In this document: piece after piece, positions 22,281 through 33,870 of the stretch
Layout: each line of letters starts with the position of its first letter
How positions within the stretch are numbered: the stretch's first letter is position 1
Source of the DNA: Bufo bufo
Taxonomy: Eukaryota > Chordata > Amphibia > Anura > Bufonidae
Direction of reading: 5' to 3'
Length of the DNA stretch: 64,000 nucleotides
Assembly: GCF_905171765.1 (NCBI RefSeq)
Contig: NC_053390.1
Location: 210,805,359-210,869,358, forward strand
The notes under the pieces: generated by a model
What the model was told of the DNA's origin: nothing
Seen by the model: the letters and a program-made list of their open reading frames with translations, nothing else
The model's database searches: none
Translations under genes and position numbers: made by a program

Positions 22281-23701
22281 TTTATAGGCTATTGAATTAG
22301 TTATGACGGTGGGTGATATTCATTCTGAGAAAAGTTAATTTCTTGTTTTGCATAATTTATCTGCTGATGTTGTTTTGGGGTTACCCTGGTTAAAGAACCA
22401 TTCCCCAAATTTTGATTGGAGAATTGATTAAATGGGGCTTCCAGTGCTCTAGTCACTGTCTGTCTATTCAGCTTGCTGGCCTAGGTATGGAGGAAGGTTC
22501 CATTCCAGGATTTATTAAAGACTATCAGGATGTTTTCTCTGAAGAGGCTTCTGAGGCCTTGCCGCCACATAGAGAATACGACTGTGCCATCGATTTACTC
22601 CCTGGAGCTAAACTTACTAAGGGTTGGATGTTTAATCTCTCTGGGCCTGAGAGATTGGCCATGAGGGAGTACATTCAAGATAGCCTTAGAAAGGGGCATA
22701 TTCATCCATCTGTTTCTCCCGTAGGGGCTGGTTTCTTTTTTGTTGGGAAAAAGGACGGTAGTCTTCGCCCTTGTATTGACTACAGGAGCTCACAAAATTT
22801 CTGTCCGGAATCAGTATTCTCTACCTCTGATTCTGGATCTGTTTAATCAGATTGTGGGAGCTCAATGGTTCTCAAAAATTGACCTAAGGGGGGCCTACAA
22901 TCTGATTAGAATCAGGGAAGGTGATGAATGGAAAACAGCATTTAATACTCCTGAGGGGTATTTTGAGTACCTAGTAATGCCCTTCGGTCTGTGTAATGCC
23001 CCAGCCGTTTTCCAAAACCTTGTCAACGACATTTTTCGGGAGTTTCTAGGTCAGTTTGTGGTGGTGTATTTGGACGACATACTGGTGTTCTCCCCTGATT
23101 GGTCATCCCATGTGCTTCATGTGAGAAAAATGCTTCAGAAGCTGAGGAACTATAAGTTGTTTGCTAAATTGAGTAAATGTGAGTTTGGAGTTAGAGAATT
23201 CTCTTTTCTGGGCTACATTATTTCCCCACAAAAAATTTGCTTTGATCCGGGTAAGGTGCGTGCCATTGTGGAGTGGGCTAGGCCGACTTCGCTTAAAGCC
23301 CTTCAACGGGTTCTGGGCTTTGCAAATTATTATCGGAAATTTATTAAGAATTTCTCAGTCATTGCAAAACCGTTGACAGATTTAACCAGGAAGGGGGCTG
23401 ATGTTCTCCATTGGGGTCCTGAGGCTGTGTCTGCCTTTGAAACTCTGAAGACGAGTTTTACTCAGGCACCTGTGCTGGTGCAACCTGATATCACACAACC
23501 TTTTGTGGTTGAGGTGGACACCTCTGAGATAGGTGTTGGGGCTGTTCTATCTCAGGGGCCATCCTCCCTGGCTAACTTAAAACCATGTGCTTTCTTTTCC
23601 CGAAAATTCTCTCCCGCGGAGAGAAACTATGATATCGGTAACCGTTAGTTGTTGGCTATCAAATGGGCATTTGAGGAGTGGCGTCATTTCCTAGAAGGAG
23701 C
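22281..23701 (+). pseudogene. Gypsy element A: protease end, RT and start of RNase H
   Basis: A degraded Ty3/gypsy pol. The first ~150 bases encode a protease-end remnant with a stop just before 22431. The frame 22412-22846 gives the linker and RT N-terminus; a frameshift near 22780-22840 moves coding to the frame ending at 23648. This carries WFSKIDLRGAYNL, MPFGLCNAPAVFQ and VVYLDDILVF (YLDD catalytic motif), then the RNase H start VEVDTSEIGVGA. A stop TAG follows GNR at 23646. The element is broken at 23701, inside RNase H, by gypsy B and resumes at 30300. The 5' LTR, gag and most of protease are absent. Confidence 0.88.
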
Positions 23702-24200
23702 TGTCATGCCCCACTCTGACGATGTGCGGAGGTCAGCCAGGATTGCAGCACGAGTCTAGTATTTGTTTTGATGCTGTGCTGGATCCGCCTCGCATCAGGT
23801 GCACTGGGTGGAGTCATTAGTTTAAATAGTCTCCAGCTAAAGTGCTCTGAGCGGATTATACTCATCATTGTGGTCTTGGAAGCTGGGAGGGAAGGTTGGC
23901 TGTTTGTTCCTGCTCTCAGCAGATAAGTGTCTTTTCTTGTTTGGTTGTTTATGTCATCTTACCCATCCAGGTTCTGTGCGAGCTGGCAGCTCCTTTCTCC
24001 CCACTTCACCATCTCAGGGAGTTCAGGGTTCTGTTAGTATAGGCTGGTGGACACAGCAAATCTACCATCAAGATTTGTCTGTGGGCTGAGCATTGCAGGG
24101 AAAGAGGTCAGGGATAAATTAGGAGGTGACCCTTCCCCTGTCTCTCGTCCAGAGCCTGGTTGGTGTGTTATCTGTTTAACTGTGCACGTCCGCCGTGACA
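23702..24200 (+). repeat. Gypsy B 5' LTR
   Basis: TG...CA ended LTR, TGTCATGCCCCACTC to CCGCCGTGACA. Differs from the 3' LTR at about three positions and is related to the solo LTR at 15596-16116. Confidence 0.95.
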
Positions 24201-24245
24201 TTATAATCCGCCCTACTGTGACCGCCATTTCTCAGTGTTTATGTG

Positions 24246-24898
24246 ATGGCGTCAATTGAAGCACTGGTTGACCGCATGCAGGGTTTGTCCCTGGAGGTTG
24301 CGGATCTACGTAGTACGGTCACACAGTGTCAGAGGGTGTTGGCTTCAGGTACAGATCAAATTGTTTGGGAGCCTAAAGTCGCTCTTCTGGAGAAATTAGC
24401 AGGGTGGGTATCGTCATGTCTTTGCTGAAAGGGGACGCGCAATCCTGGGCTTTTTCCCTGCCGCCCGGTTCTCTGGCTCTCCGGTCGGTGGAGGAATTTT
24501 TTAAAGCCCTGGGATTGATTTACGATGACCCAGATCGAGTTTCAATGGCAGAGTCAAAATTACGTAACTTACTACAGGGTAAACATACTGCTGAGGTTTA
24601 CTGCACAGAGTTTAGGAGGTGGGCTACTGAGTCGGGGTGGAACGACCCCGAGTTACGTAGCCAGTTTTGTCAGGGGTTATCTGAAAGGTTGAAGGATGCT
24701 CTGGCTTTTCATGAATACCCTGATACTTTGGAAAATGCAATGTCTTTGGCGATACGTTTGGATAGACGTATCAGAGAGAGGGGTAAGGGTCCCTCTGTGC
24801 AGGGGATTCCTCCCGCGTGTAGTTTTGTTCCACCAGCTGCCCAGGGAGATATTGCTGGTTATTCTGGCCTAGGAGAGGAACCCATGCAGTTAGGTTAG
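24246..24898 (+). pseudogene. Gypsy B gag
   Basis: The start ATG at 24246 opens MASIEALVDRMQGLSLEV, similar to the start of gypsy C gag. Near 24400 about 35 residues present in gypsy C capsid are missing and the frame changes; the frame 24404-24898 continues with SLLKGDAQSWAF and LIYDDPDRV, typical of retrotransposon gag capsid. It ends with TAG at 24896, while the CCHC knuckle and protease follow in the same frame downstream. Gag would form the particle; this copy cannot make a full-length product. Confidence 0.8.
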
Positions 24899-26334
24899 AT
24901 ATCTTTCCATTCGGATAGTAGAGACTTTCGTAAAGCGCACAATTTATGTTTCTTTTGTGGAAAGAGGGGTCATTTTGTTTTTTCTTGTCCGTATGTTGAA
25001 CCACAGGGGAGAGTGATAAAGAAAAAAGAAAAAGAAAAAAAAAACTCTTTCACACTTGGTAGTATGAATGGTGTGGTAGAACAGACTGGTATGCAAGTTC
25101 CCTGCAGTTCCCGTTTTCTCCTTTCAGCTATGGTGGCGCTAGAGTCTCGAAATGTGTTTGTTGATGTTTTTCTTGATTGTGGTGCTGGGGTAAATTTAAT
25201 TGACTTTCTGTTTCTTGAGGGTTTGGGACTAAGTATTTGCACGTTAGAGAACGAGATTCGTGTTTTTGCCATTGATTCTTCCCCTCTTTCTCAAGGGAGC
25301 CTTACTCACGTTGTTCATGATATTCATTTAAGGGTGGGTGATTCACATGCTGAGATTATTTCCTGTTTCGTCATGAAGAATTTGCCAGCTCCAATAGTTT
25401 TGGGGTTGCCATGGTTGTCTAAACATAACCCAATTATAGACTGGCAGGCGAGACAAATCATTGGTTGGAGCAAGTTCTGTTCGGATAATTGTCTTGTCAC
25501 ATCTATTTCTGAAGTGTCCGTTACAGCCTTGCCTCAGTATCTCTCAGATTTTTCGGACGTGTTTGCGGAGGGTGGGGCTCAGGAATTGCCCCCTCATCGT
25601 GACTATGATTGTCCTGTGAATCTCATTCCGGGGGCTAAGTTGCCTAAGTCTCGCCTCTACAACCTCTCTCAACCCGAGAGAGAGGTCATGCGAAAGTATG
25701 TCGCCGAGAGTTTGGCAAAGGGTCATATTAGACCATCTAAGTCTCCAGTGGCTGTAGGTTTGTTCTTCGTGAAGAAGAAAGATGGATCACTGAGACTGTG
25801 TTTGGATTTCCGGGAGCTGAATCGTATTGCAGTCCGGGATCCATATCCCCTGCCTTTGATCTCTGATCTTTTTGATCAGATTGTTGGAGCCAAGGTGTTC
25901 TCCAAGTTGGATTTGAGAGGAGCATACAATCTGATCAGGATCAAGGAGGGGGATGAGTGGAAAACGGCCTTCAATACGCACGAGGGTCATTTTGAGAACC
26001 TGATAATGCCTTTTGGGTTGACGAATGCGCCAGCGGTATTTCAGCGATTCGTCAATGATATTTTTCATCATTTGGTGGGGAGGTTCGTAGTAGTCTACCT
26101 TGATGACATTTTAATTTATTCTCCTGATCTGAAGACCCATCAGGATCATGTGAGACAGGTTTTGACGATCCTGCGGGAGAATAAGTTATACGCCAAATTG
26201 GAGAAATGTTTGTTTGCGGTGCAAGAGCTTCCATTTTTGGGATACATGCTTTCTGATTCTGGTTTTCGTATGGACCCCGAAAAGGTCCGGGCGGTTCTGG
26301 AGTGGGACCGACCGGAGAATCAGAAAGCTTTGAT
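24899..26334 (+). pseudogene. Gypsy B pol, part 1: zinc knuckle, protease, RT
   Basis: Just after the gag stop, about 24947-24990, lies a CCHC knuckle CFFCGKRGHFVFSCP. The protease motif is FLDCGAGVNLID (D-C-G where D-S/T-G is usual). The RT holds FSKLDLRGAYNL, MPFGLTNAP and VYLDDILIYS (YLDD). The frame is open from 25013 to the MITE boundary at 26334 and then reads into MITE sequence. GCTTTGAT at 26327-26334 is the target duplicated by the MITE. The unusual Cys in the protease active-site triplet may be a mutation. Confidence 0.88.
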
Positions 26335-27762
26335 TAGTGTTGAGCGCGAATATTCGAATTGCGAATTTTTTTCTCGAATATCGCAATTTCGAGATTTCGC
26401 GAATATTTAGAATATCGTTCTATATATTCGCGAAATCGAATATTCGTTTTTTTTCTTTTTTTTTTAATTATTATATTTTTTTCTTTCCCACTTCCCTAAA
26501 GTTGTTCTTACCTGTCCTTTGGATTCCTGGCTTCCTGGCTGCTCCAGTCAGTGGCGTTTTCAACTTACTGCTATATTCCATATTAGCTAAATTACAATCT
26601 AATCTATATGTGTATTTTACGAAATTTCGCAATAGTCGGAATTGCGATGCGAGTAATATAACACGAAATAGTCGCATGAAGATTTCAACTTAGCACTGCT
26701 ATATTCCATATTCTAGCCTAATATGGAATATAGCTGTGGTAAGTTAGCACTGCTATATTCCATATTAGGCTAGAATATGGAGTATAGCAGTGCTAAGTTA
26801 AAATCTTCATGCGACTATTTCGTGTTATATTACTCGCATCGCAATTTCGACTTTTTCAAATGTTCTTAATATTGCTCTAACTTCGTCTTTTAGAAATTTC
26901 GTAATATTGCTCTAACTTCGTCTCTTAGAATATTACGAATATTCTAAAAGACGAAGTTAGAGCAATATTACGAAATTTCGTAAAATACACATATAGATTG
27001 TAATTTAGCTAATATAGTGCTATAATCCCTTTTTTTCCTGTAATTTTTTTTTGCCTCTTCTGAACTTAAGTTTTGTAAAATATGTACACTATTAAAAAAT
27101 ATTACTATAGCAGTATATTAGCTTAAATACAATCTATGTGTATTTTACGAAATTTCGTAATATTGCTCTAACTTCGTCTTTTAGAATATTACGAATATTC
27201 TAAAAGACGAAGTTAGAGCAATATTAAGAACATTTGCAAAAGTCGAAATTGCGATGCGAGTAATATAACACGAAATAGTCGCATGAAGATTTCAACTTAG
27301 CACAGCTATATTCCATATTCTAGCCTAATATGGAATATAGCAGTGCTAACTTAGCACAGCTATATTCCATATTAGGCTAGAATATGGAATATAGCAGTGC
27401 TAAGTTTAAATCTTCATGCGACTATTTCGTGTTATATTACTCGCATCGCAATTTCGACTTTTGCAAATGTTCTTAATATTGCTCTAACTTCGTCTTTTAG
27501 AATATTCGTAATATTCTAAGAGACGAAGTTAGAGCAATATTACGAAATTTTGTAAAATACACATATTAGCCTAGCCATAGTCAATTAGCATAGGAACGTT
27601 GCCTTATACTATCAAGATAAATATTCGCAATATGCGAAAAAATAATTTCGCGATAATTGGAATAATTGCGAATATTCGATTTCGACGAATATAACACGAA
27701 TATTCATGCGAATATTCGCGAAATATCGCAAAATCGAATATGGCACCTCCCGCTCATCACTA
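26335..27762. mobile_element. hAT-type MITE inside gypsy B pol
   Basis: 1,428-bp AT-rich non-coding element from TAGTGTTGAGCGCGAAT to CGCTCATCACTA, flanked by a perfect 8-bp duplication GCTTTGAT (26327-26334, 27763-27770). The first 12 bases equal the start of the 697-11837 hAT. Inside are many CGAATATTCG-like subterminal motifs and two large internal palindromes (about 26620-26860 and 27230-27470) containing CATATTAGGCTAGAATATGG. It codes for nothing, so mobilisation must be in trans. Confidence 0.93.
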
Positions 27763-29813
27763 GCTTTGATGCGATTTTTGGGGTTTACGAATTATTATAG
27801 AAAATTTATTTTGAATTATTCCACGCTAGTCAAACCTCTTACTGATATGACCAAGAAGGGCGCTGATGTCTCTGTCTGGTCGGATGAGGCATTGCAGGCC
27901 TTTTCGGCTATTAAGGAGCGTTTTGCGTCTGCTTCCATTCTGGTGCAGCCGGATGTATCTCAGCCATTCGTGGTCGAGGTTGATGCATCAGAGGTGGGGG
28001 TTGGGGCGGTGCTTTCGCAGGGTCCTTCTCCTGGCAAGTGGGTCCCGTGTGCCTTCTTCTCCAGAAAGCTCTCGGTCGCTGAGAGGAATTATGATGTTGG
28101 AGATAGGGAGTTGTTGGCGATCAAGTTGGCCTTTGAAGAATGGCGTCACTGGTTAGAGGGGGCTTCTCACCCCGTTACTGTGTATACAGACCATAAGAAT
28201 TTGGCTTACCTGCAATCTGCCAAGCGTCTGAACCCTAGACAGGCCAGATGGTCATTGTTTTTTACCAGGTTCAATTTCGTGGTTACCTTTCGCCCAGGGG
28301 TCAAGAACGTCAAGGCAGATGCCTTGTCTCGCAGCTTCCCTGGGGGAGGTGATTCAGAAGATCCAGCGGCGATTTTGGCGGATGGAGTGGTGGTCTCCGC
28401 TCTGTACCCTGAATTGGAGATGGAGGTGTTGGGAACTCAGGAGGGGGCTCCTGGTTCGTGTCCCCCAGGGAGGTTGTTTGTTCCTGAGGGCCTACGATAC
28501 AAGGTGTTCAAGGAACATCACGATACTGTTCTCACTGGACATCCTGGTGGTAAGTCCACCTGTGATCTGGTGTCCCAGAGGTTCTGGTGGCCAGGTTTGC
28601 GTAAGAGTATTGAGAATTACGTGGCAGCTTGTGAAACCTGCGCTCGGTCTAAGGTTGCTCATACTCGACCGCCTGGTTCACTTCTTCCATTGTCTATTCC
28701 TTCTCGTCCTTGGACACATTGGACTTTATTACGGACCCACCGATTTCCTCCGGGAGAACAGTGATTTTGGTGGTAGTCGATCGTTTCAGTAAAATGGCTC
28801 ACTTTATACCACTAACAAGTCTGCCTAACGCTAAGACTCTTGCGCAGATTTTTGTGGATAATATTGTTAAATTGCACGGTATTCCTTCGGATATTGTCTC
28901 TGATAGGGGCACGCAGTTTGTCTCCAGGTTTTGGAGGGCGTTCTGCTCTCGACTTGGCATTCAACTTTCTTTCTCGTCGGCTTTTCATCCACAGTCGAAT
29001 GGTCAGACGGAGCGTACCAATCAAAACCTGGAGACCTACTTGAGGTGCTTTGTGGCTGAGAATCAGGAGGACTGGTCCTCATTCTTGCCCTTAGCAGAAT
29101 TTGCATTGAATAACCGTAGGCAGGAGTCCACGGGTAAGTCGCCATTTTTTGGCGCATGCGGTTTCCATCCTCAGTTTAGTACCTTTTCTGGGTCTGGTTC
29201 CTCCGGGATGCCAGAGGAGGAGAGATTCTCTTCTGCCTTATCCTCTATCTGGCGGGGGATTCAAGGGAATTTGGAGAGGATGGGTGAGAGGTATAAACGA
29301 ATGGCTGACAGGAGACGTGTGACTGGTCCGGACCTGTGTGTGGGTGATTTGGTGTGGTTGTCCACTAGGAATATCAAGTTGAGAATGCCATCTTGGAAAC
29401 TGGGTCCAAGATTTGTTGGTCCATATAAGATTTCTGCTGTGATCAATCCTGTGGCATTTCGACTTGATCTGCCGCAGACTTGGAGGATCCACGATGTCTT
29501 CCACAAGTCTTTACTAAAAAAATATGTTAAACCGGTGGTACCATCGCCATTGCCTCCTCCTCCTGTTCTGGTCGAGGGAAACTTGGAGTTTGAGATCTCC
29601 AGGATTCTCGACTCAAGAGTTCTGCGGGGTTCCCTCCAGTACCTGGTTCACTGGAGGGGATACGGTCCTGAGGAGAGGATGTGGGTTCCGGCGTCAGATG
29701 TCAACGCCAGCCGTCTGGTGAGGGCCTTTCATAGGTCCCATCCGGATAAGGTTGGTCCAGGGTGTCCGGAGGTCACCCGTAGAAGGGGAGGGTACTGTCA
29801 TGCCCCACTCTGA
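27763..29813 (+). pseudogene. Gypsy B pol, part 2: RNase H, integrase, chromodomain
   Basis: After the MITE the frame resumes in the RT connection (GFTNYYRKF). RNase H shows [25 protein letters not shown] and [10 protein letters not shown]. The integrase zinc domain is about [11 protein letters not shown] to CETCARS. Near 28710-28764 the frame shifts; the second frame holds integrase core motifs LDFITD, SDRGTQF and NGQTERTNQN, which are the D, D and E positions. The C-terminus carries EFEISRILDSR and YLVHWRGYGPEERMWVPASD, a chromodomain that targets chromovirus integration. A polypurine run (AGAAGGGGAGGG, 29781-29792) precedes the 3' LTR. Confidence 0.9.
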
Positions 29814-30294
29814 CTATGTGCGGAGGTCAGCCAGGATTGCAGCACGAGTCTAGTATTTGTTTTGATGCTGTGCTGGATCCGCCTCGCATCAGGTGCACTG
29901 GGTGGAGTCATTAGTTTAAATAGTCTCCAGCTAAAGTGCTCTGAGCGGATTATACTCATCATTGTGGTCTTGGAAGCTAGGAGGGAAGGTTGGCTGTTTG
30001 TTCCTGCTCTCAGCAGATAAGTGTCTTTTCTTGTTTGGTTGTTTATGTCATCTTACCCATCCAGGTTCTGTGCGAGCTGGCAGCTCCTTTCTCCCCACTT
30101 CACCATCTCAGGGAGTTCAGGGTTCTGTTAGTATAGGCTGGTGGACACAGCAAATCTACCATCAAGATTTGTCTGTGGGCTGAGCATTGCAGGGAAAGAG
30201 GTCAGGGATAAATTAGGAGGTGACCCTTCCCCTGTCTCTCGTCCAGAGCCTGGTTGGTGTGTTCTCTGTTTAACTGTGCACGTCCGCCGTGACA
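29796..30294 (+). repeat. Gypsy B 3' LTR
   Basis: 499 bp, same ends as the 5' LTR; visible differences are at about 29819, 29979 and 30263. Followed by the GGAGC duplication. Confidence 0.95.
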
Positions 30295-31818
30295 GGAGCT
30301 CAGCACCAGATCGTCGTGCTGACTGATCATAAAAACCTTACCTATTTAGATACTGCTAAGCGCTTGAATCCCCGGCAGGCAAGGTGGGCTCTATCCTTTA
30401 CGCGTTTTAACTTTGTTGTAACCTATTGTCCCGGGTCTGCTAATGTAAAGGCGGATGCCTTATCACAGAGTTTTGATGAGGAGCAGAGTGTTGTTTCGGA
30501 GCCTGAAAATATTCTGCCTCCTGGGGTTTTGCTTGCCGCTATTAATTCTGATTTGGCCACTAAGATAGCTGGTTGTCAGGATTCAGCTCCTAATGATCTT
30601 CCTGCTGGCAAACTGTTTGTACCTCCAAATTTACGTCTTAAAGTACTGGAGGAATTTTATTGTTCTGTGTTGGCAGGTCATCCAGGTATCGCGGGGACTA
30701 AGCATCTAATATCTCGGGTATACTGGTAGCCTACCTGGTCACGTGATGTAGTGGGCTTCGTCTCTGCCTGTGACGTATGTGCTATGGCCAAGGTACCCAG
30801 GAGACGTCATGCGGGTTTACTTTGCCCCTTGCCCAATTCCCTGGACCCACATCTCTATGGACTTTATCACTGACCTCCCACCCTCCCAGGGTAGGTCGGT
30901 CATTTGGGTTGTAATAGACAGGTTTTTGAAGATGTGTCATCATCTCATATAGGGGTGTCCAATTTGTCTCAAATTTCTGGAGAGGCTTCAGCACGAAACT
31001 GGGAATTAAGATTTCCTTCTCATCCACCTTCCACCCTGGGACTAACGGGCAAACGGAGAGGGTCAACCAGGTACTAGAGAAATTCTTGAGATGCTTTGTG
31101 TCGAATCACCAAAATGATTGGAAAAATTTCTTATCTTTTGCAGAGTTCTCTATTAACAAACATGTGAGTTCCTCTAGCGGCATGTCTCCGTTCTATTGTA
31201 ACTATGGTTTTAATCCCGGGTTTTCATCAGTCTGTGGTTCTGCAGTGGATGCTATCGTAGAAGATCTGTGCACAGTTTGGGCCCAGGCTCGCAAGAGCCT
31301 GGAAAAAGCCCAAAGCATCCAATCTAGACAGGCCAATAAAAGACGGTCCAAGGGGCCAAATTTTGTGTTGGGTGAACAAGTTTGGTTGTCTACCAAAAAT
31401 TTACGTCTCAAGGTGCCTTCAGGTAAACTGGCGCCTAAGTTTATTGGTCCGTACAAGATCATTTCTGTTATCAATCCAGTGTCATTTCGTCTGCAGTTAC
31501 CTGACCAGAATTCATTATGTCTTTCACATTTCTTTGCTTAAAAAATTTGTTCCACAGGCAATTCCTCCTCCTAGGCCTCATGACCCTATTATTATTCTTG
31601 ATGAACTCGAGTATGAGGTGGAGAGAATCCTTGATTCCCGAATGGTTCAAGGTTCTCTTCAATATCTGGTACATTGGAAAGGGTATGGTCCTGAGGAGAG
31701 GACATGGGTACCTGATCGGGATGTCCATGCTTCTCGTCTCATTAAGAAATTTCATTCTAAATTTCCGTCTAAGCCGGCGCCCTGTATTGAGGGTCCGGTG
31801 GCCCCTCATAAAAGGGGG
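30295..31818 (+). pseudogene. Gypsy element A: end of RNase H, integrase, chromodomain
   Basis: Continues gypsy A after element B. RNase H resumes with LTDHKNLTYL and NPRQARWAL, and the integrase zinc domain follows. A stop at 30727 (after SRVYW) and a frame change lead to [12 protein letters not shown] at about 30850, the first catalytic Asp of integrase. Just after, [11 protein letters not shown] ends in a stop and a deletion removes the region with the second catalytic Asp (SDRG). The frame 31086-31541 gives SNHQNDWKNF and the integrase end. The chromodomain (YEVERILDSR, YLVHWKGYGPEERTWVP) lies at about 31600-31760 in another frame. Clearly inactive and older than element B. Confidence 0.88.
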
Positions 31819-32524
31819 TGTAATGTCACCAACTTGCCTGTCCGAGCTCCAGCGCTGCAGTCTGGGGCTTCGACGTGGCAGCGCGGTGCCAGATGTGCTG
31901 TCATGTCATGCCCCTTGGTGATTCGCCGTTTAGGCCACGCCCCTCTCATGCCGTTTATAGTCCACACCCCCTCTTGAGTGCCCACTTTGGCCACGCCCCC
32001 TTATGTTACACCTGAGCTACGCCCCCCGGTGATGTCAGCGCTCAGGTGATTAACTCCCTATTTAAGGCTGCAACTGGCAATCACCTTTGCCAGTTATAGG
32101 TTTTCTTTGCTGTGCTCTTCTACCTGTGTGTATTGAACTGTTGCTTTTGGATTTGACTTCGGCTATACCTTGACCTCTCTCTCTCTCTCTGCTTAGCGAT
32201 TCTGTACCTTCTCCCTGTCCGGTATTGACCCTTGGGTTGGTATTGCTTCCTCCTTCCGCTTTGTGAGTCTGTTGGTATCTATCTCCTGGTTTGACTGTTT
32301 CTAGCTAGACTTCCCTTGGCGTTTGTTTGTGTGTCCTGTGTGTAAACAGGTACCTGCGGTTCCGCGGGCACTTTGATTGTATCTCTGCACTTACCAGTAT
32401 AGGGAACATCGACCAGTTGTGAACTTGTTGCCTAGGACTTGTTCTGCAAGTAGGCTGGGTCAGTGGGCTGGGTTCAAGCTAGGGCTCACTGTGTGTGTGC
32501 GTGTCCCTGCATACGGTCATGACA
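31819..32524 (+). repeat. Gypsy A 3' LTR
   Basis: Begins TGTAATGTCACCAAC directly after the purine run AAAAGGGGG and ends GGTCATGACA. It contains a TATTTAAG box near 32050 and a CT-rich microsatellite near 32180. The 5' partner is absent, so no target duplication can be checked and the ends carry a few bases of uncertainty. Confidence 0.75.
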
Positions 32525-33499
32525 CACTCATTAAAGCTCAATCCGTATCTTACTGATAAGAATGTGGCTTAAATAAGTATTTATGACCTCTTGGTAGTTT
32601 AGAGATAAGGCTTATTAGATTGCTGGCACAAAGTGAAAGTGAAAGTACCAGTCACACAGTTAGAAAAACAGTTAATCCTTTGTGACTGAATAGCTCAATA
32701 TTTTTAATAAAGGCCAATTAAAAATATGATTTTTAGCCCAAAATAAGCTAAATGCAATCATAAAAATTTTTCACTTTGCTTTTTCGTTTTTCACTTCCCA
32801 CCTTCCCATAGTCCTAACTTTTTTATTTTTCCGTTCACATAGCCTTATTTTTTGAAGGACAAGTTGTACTTTCTAATGGCACCATTTACGGTTGCATACC
32901 ATGTAGTGGGAAGCGGAAAAAAAACCCCTAAATGGGGTAGAATTGGGAAAAAACACAATTCTGATAAAGTTTTTTTTATTTATTACACTGTACACTATGT
33001 TGTAAAATTGACCTGTTATCTCCATTATCCAGGTCAGTATGGTTCCAACGATACCACACTTGTATAATTTTTCTTGCATTTTAATACTGAAAAAAATATT
33101 AAAACCGTTAAGGAAAAAAAATAAATTTTATAACCATATTCTGACCCCTAGAACTTTTTGTAGTTATATGTACAGGGCTGTGTGAGAGCTAATTTTTTGC
33201 GGGACGATCTGTTCTTTTGGGTGATACCAATTTGAAGTGTGTGTGACTTTTTGGGAAGTTGAAGTGACAAAAAATAGCGAATCGGCTGTTTTCAATTTTT
33301 TTCCCGTTACGCCATTTGCCGTAAGTCCTTACTATTGTTATATTTTAATAGTATGGGCATTTTCGCACGTTGTGATGCCCATGATGTTTATTTTTTTTAT
33401 TGGTTAAGTATATTTTAATTTTTAGGAAAGGGGGGTGATTTGAACTTTTATGTTTTTATTTTTTTTTAAATATTTGTAAGAACTTTTTTTTACTTTTTT
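32525..33499. repeat. AT-rich dispersed repeat, non-coding
   Basis: From about 32760 the sequence is T/A-rich with GGACAAGTTGTACTTTCTAA and GCGGGACGATCTGTTCTTTT, in the style of other long non-coding repeats of the window. 32525-32750 is unassigned. No coding frame is credible. Confidence 0.5.
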
Positions 33500-33502
33500 T
33501 AA

Positions 33503-33867
33503 GGCTACTTTCACACTTGCGGCAGGACGGATCCGACAGGCTGTTCACCATGTCGGATCCGTCCTGTGGCTGTTCGCCGTGCCCCCGCTCCGTCCCCATT
33601 GACTATAATGGGGATGGGGGCGGAGCTCCGGCGCAGCACGGCGGTGCACGGAGAAAGCCGCCGGACTAAAAAACCTGACATGCAGTAATTTTAGTCCGGC
33701 GGCCTTAAGCCGTGCACCGCCGTGCTGCGCCGGAGCTCCGCCCCCATCCCCATTATAGTCAATGGGGACGGAGCGGCGGCCCGGGGGCACGGCGAAACAG
33801 CCGCAGGACGGATCCGACATGGTGAACAGCCTGTCGGATCCGTCCTGCCGCAAGTGTGAAAGTACCC
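33503..33867. mobile_element. TAA-flanked palindromic MITE (PIF/Harbinger-like)
   Basis: A 365-bp near-complete inverted repeat: TACTTTCACACTTGCGGC at the left and its complement at the right, each arm about 175 bp. It is flanked by TAA at 33500-33502 and 33868-33870, fitting the 3-bp TWA sites of PIF/Harbinger elements. No coding capacity. Confidence 0.8.
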
Positions 33868-33870
33868 TAA

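Larger units (their letters stand above)
23702..30294 (+). mobile_element. Gypsy element B, complete with two LTRs (chromovirus type)
   Basis: 6.6 kb element with 499-bp LTRs at 23702-24200 and 29796-30294 and a perfect duplication GGAGC at 23697-23701 and 30295-30299. By eye the LTRs differ at three sites (about 0.6%), so insertion is young. Order gag, CCHC knuckle, protease, RT, RNase H, integrase, chromodomain is that of chromoviruses (Ty3/gypsy). Defects: a deletion with frame change in gag, a stop between gag and pol, a 1.4 kb MITE in pol, and a frameshift in integrase. It is inserted in gypsy A, same orientation. Confidence 0.95.
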
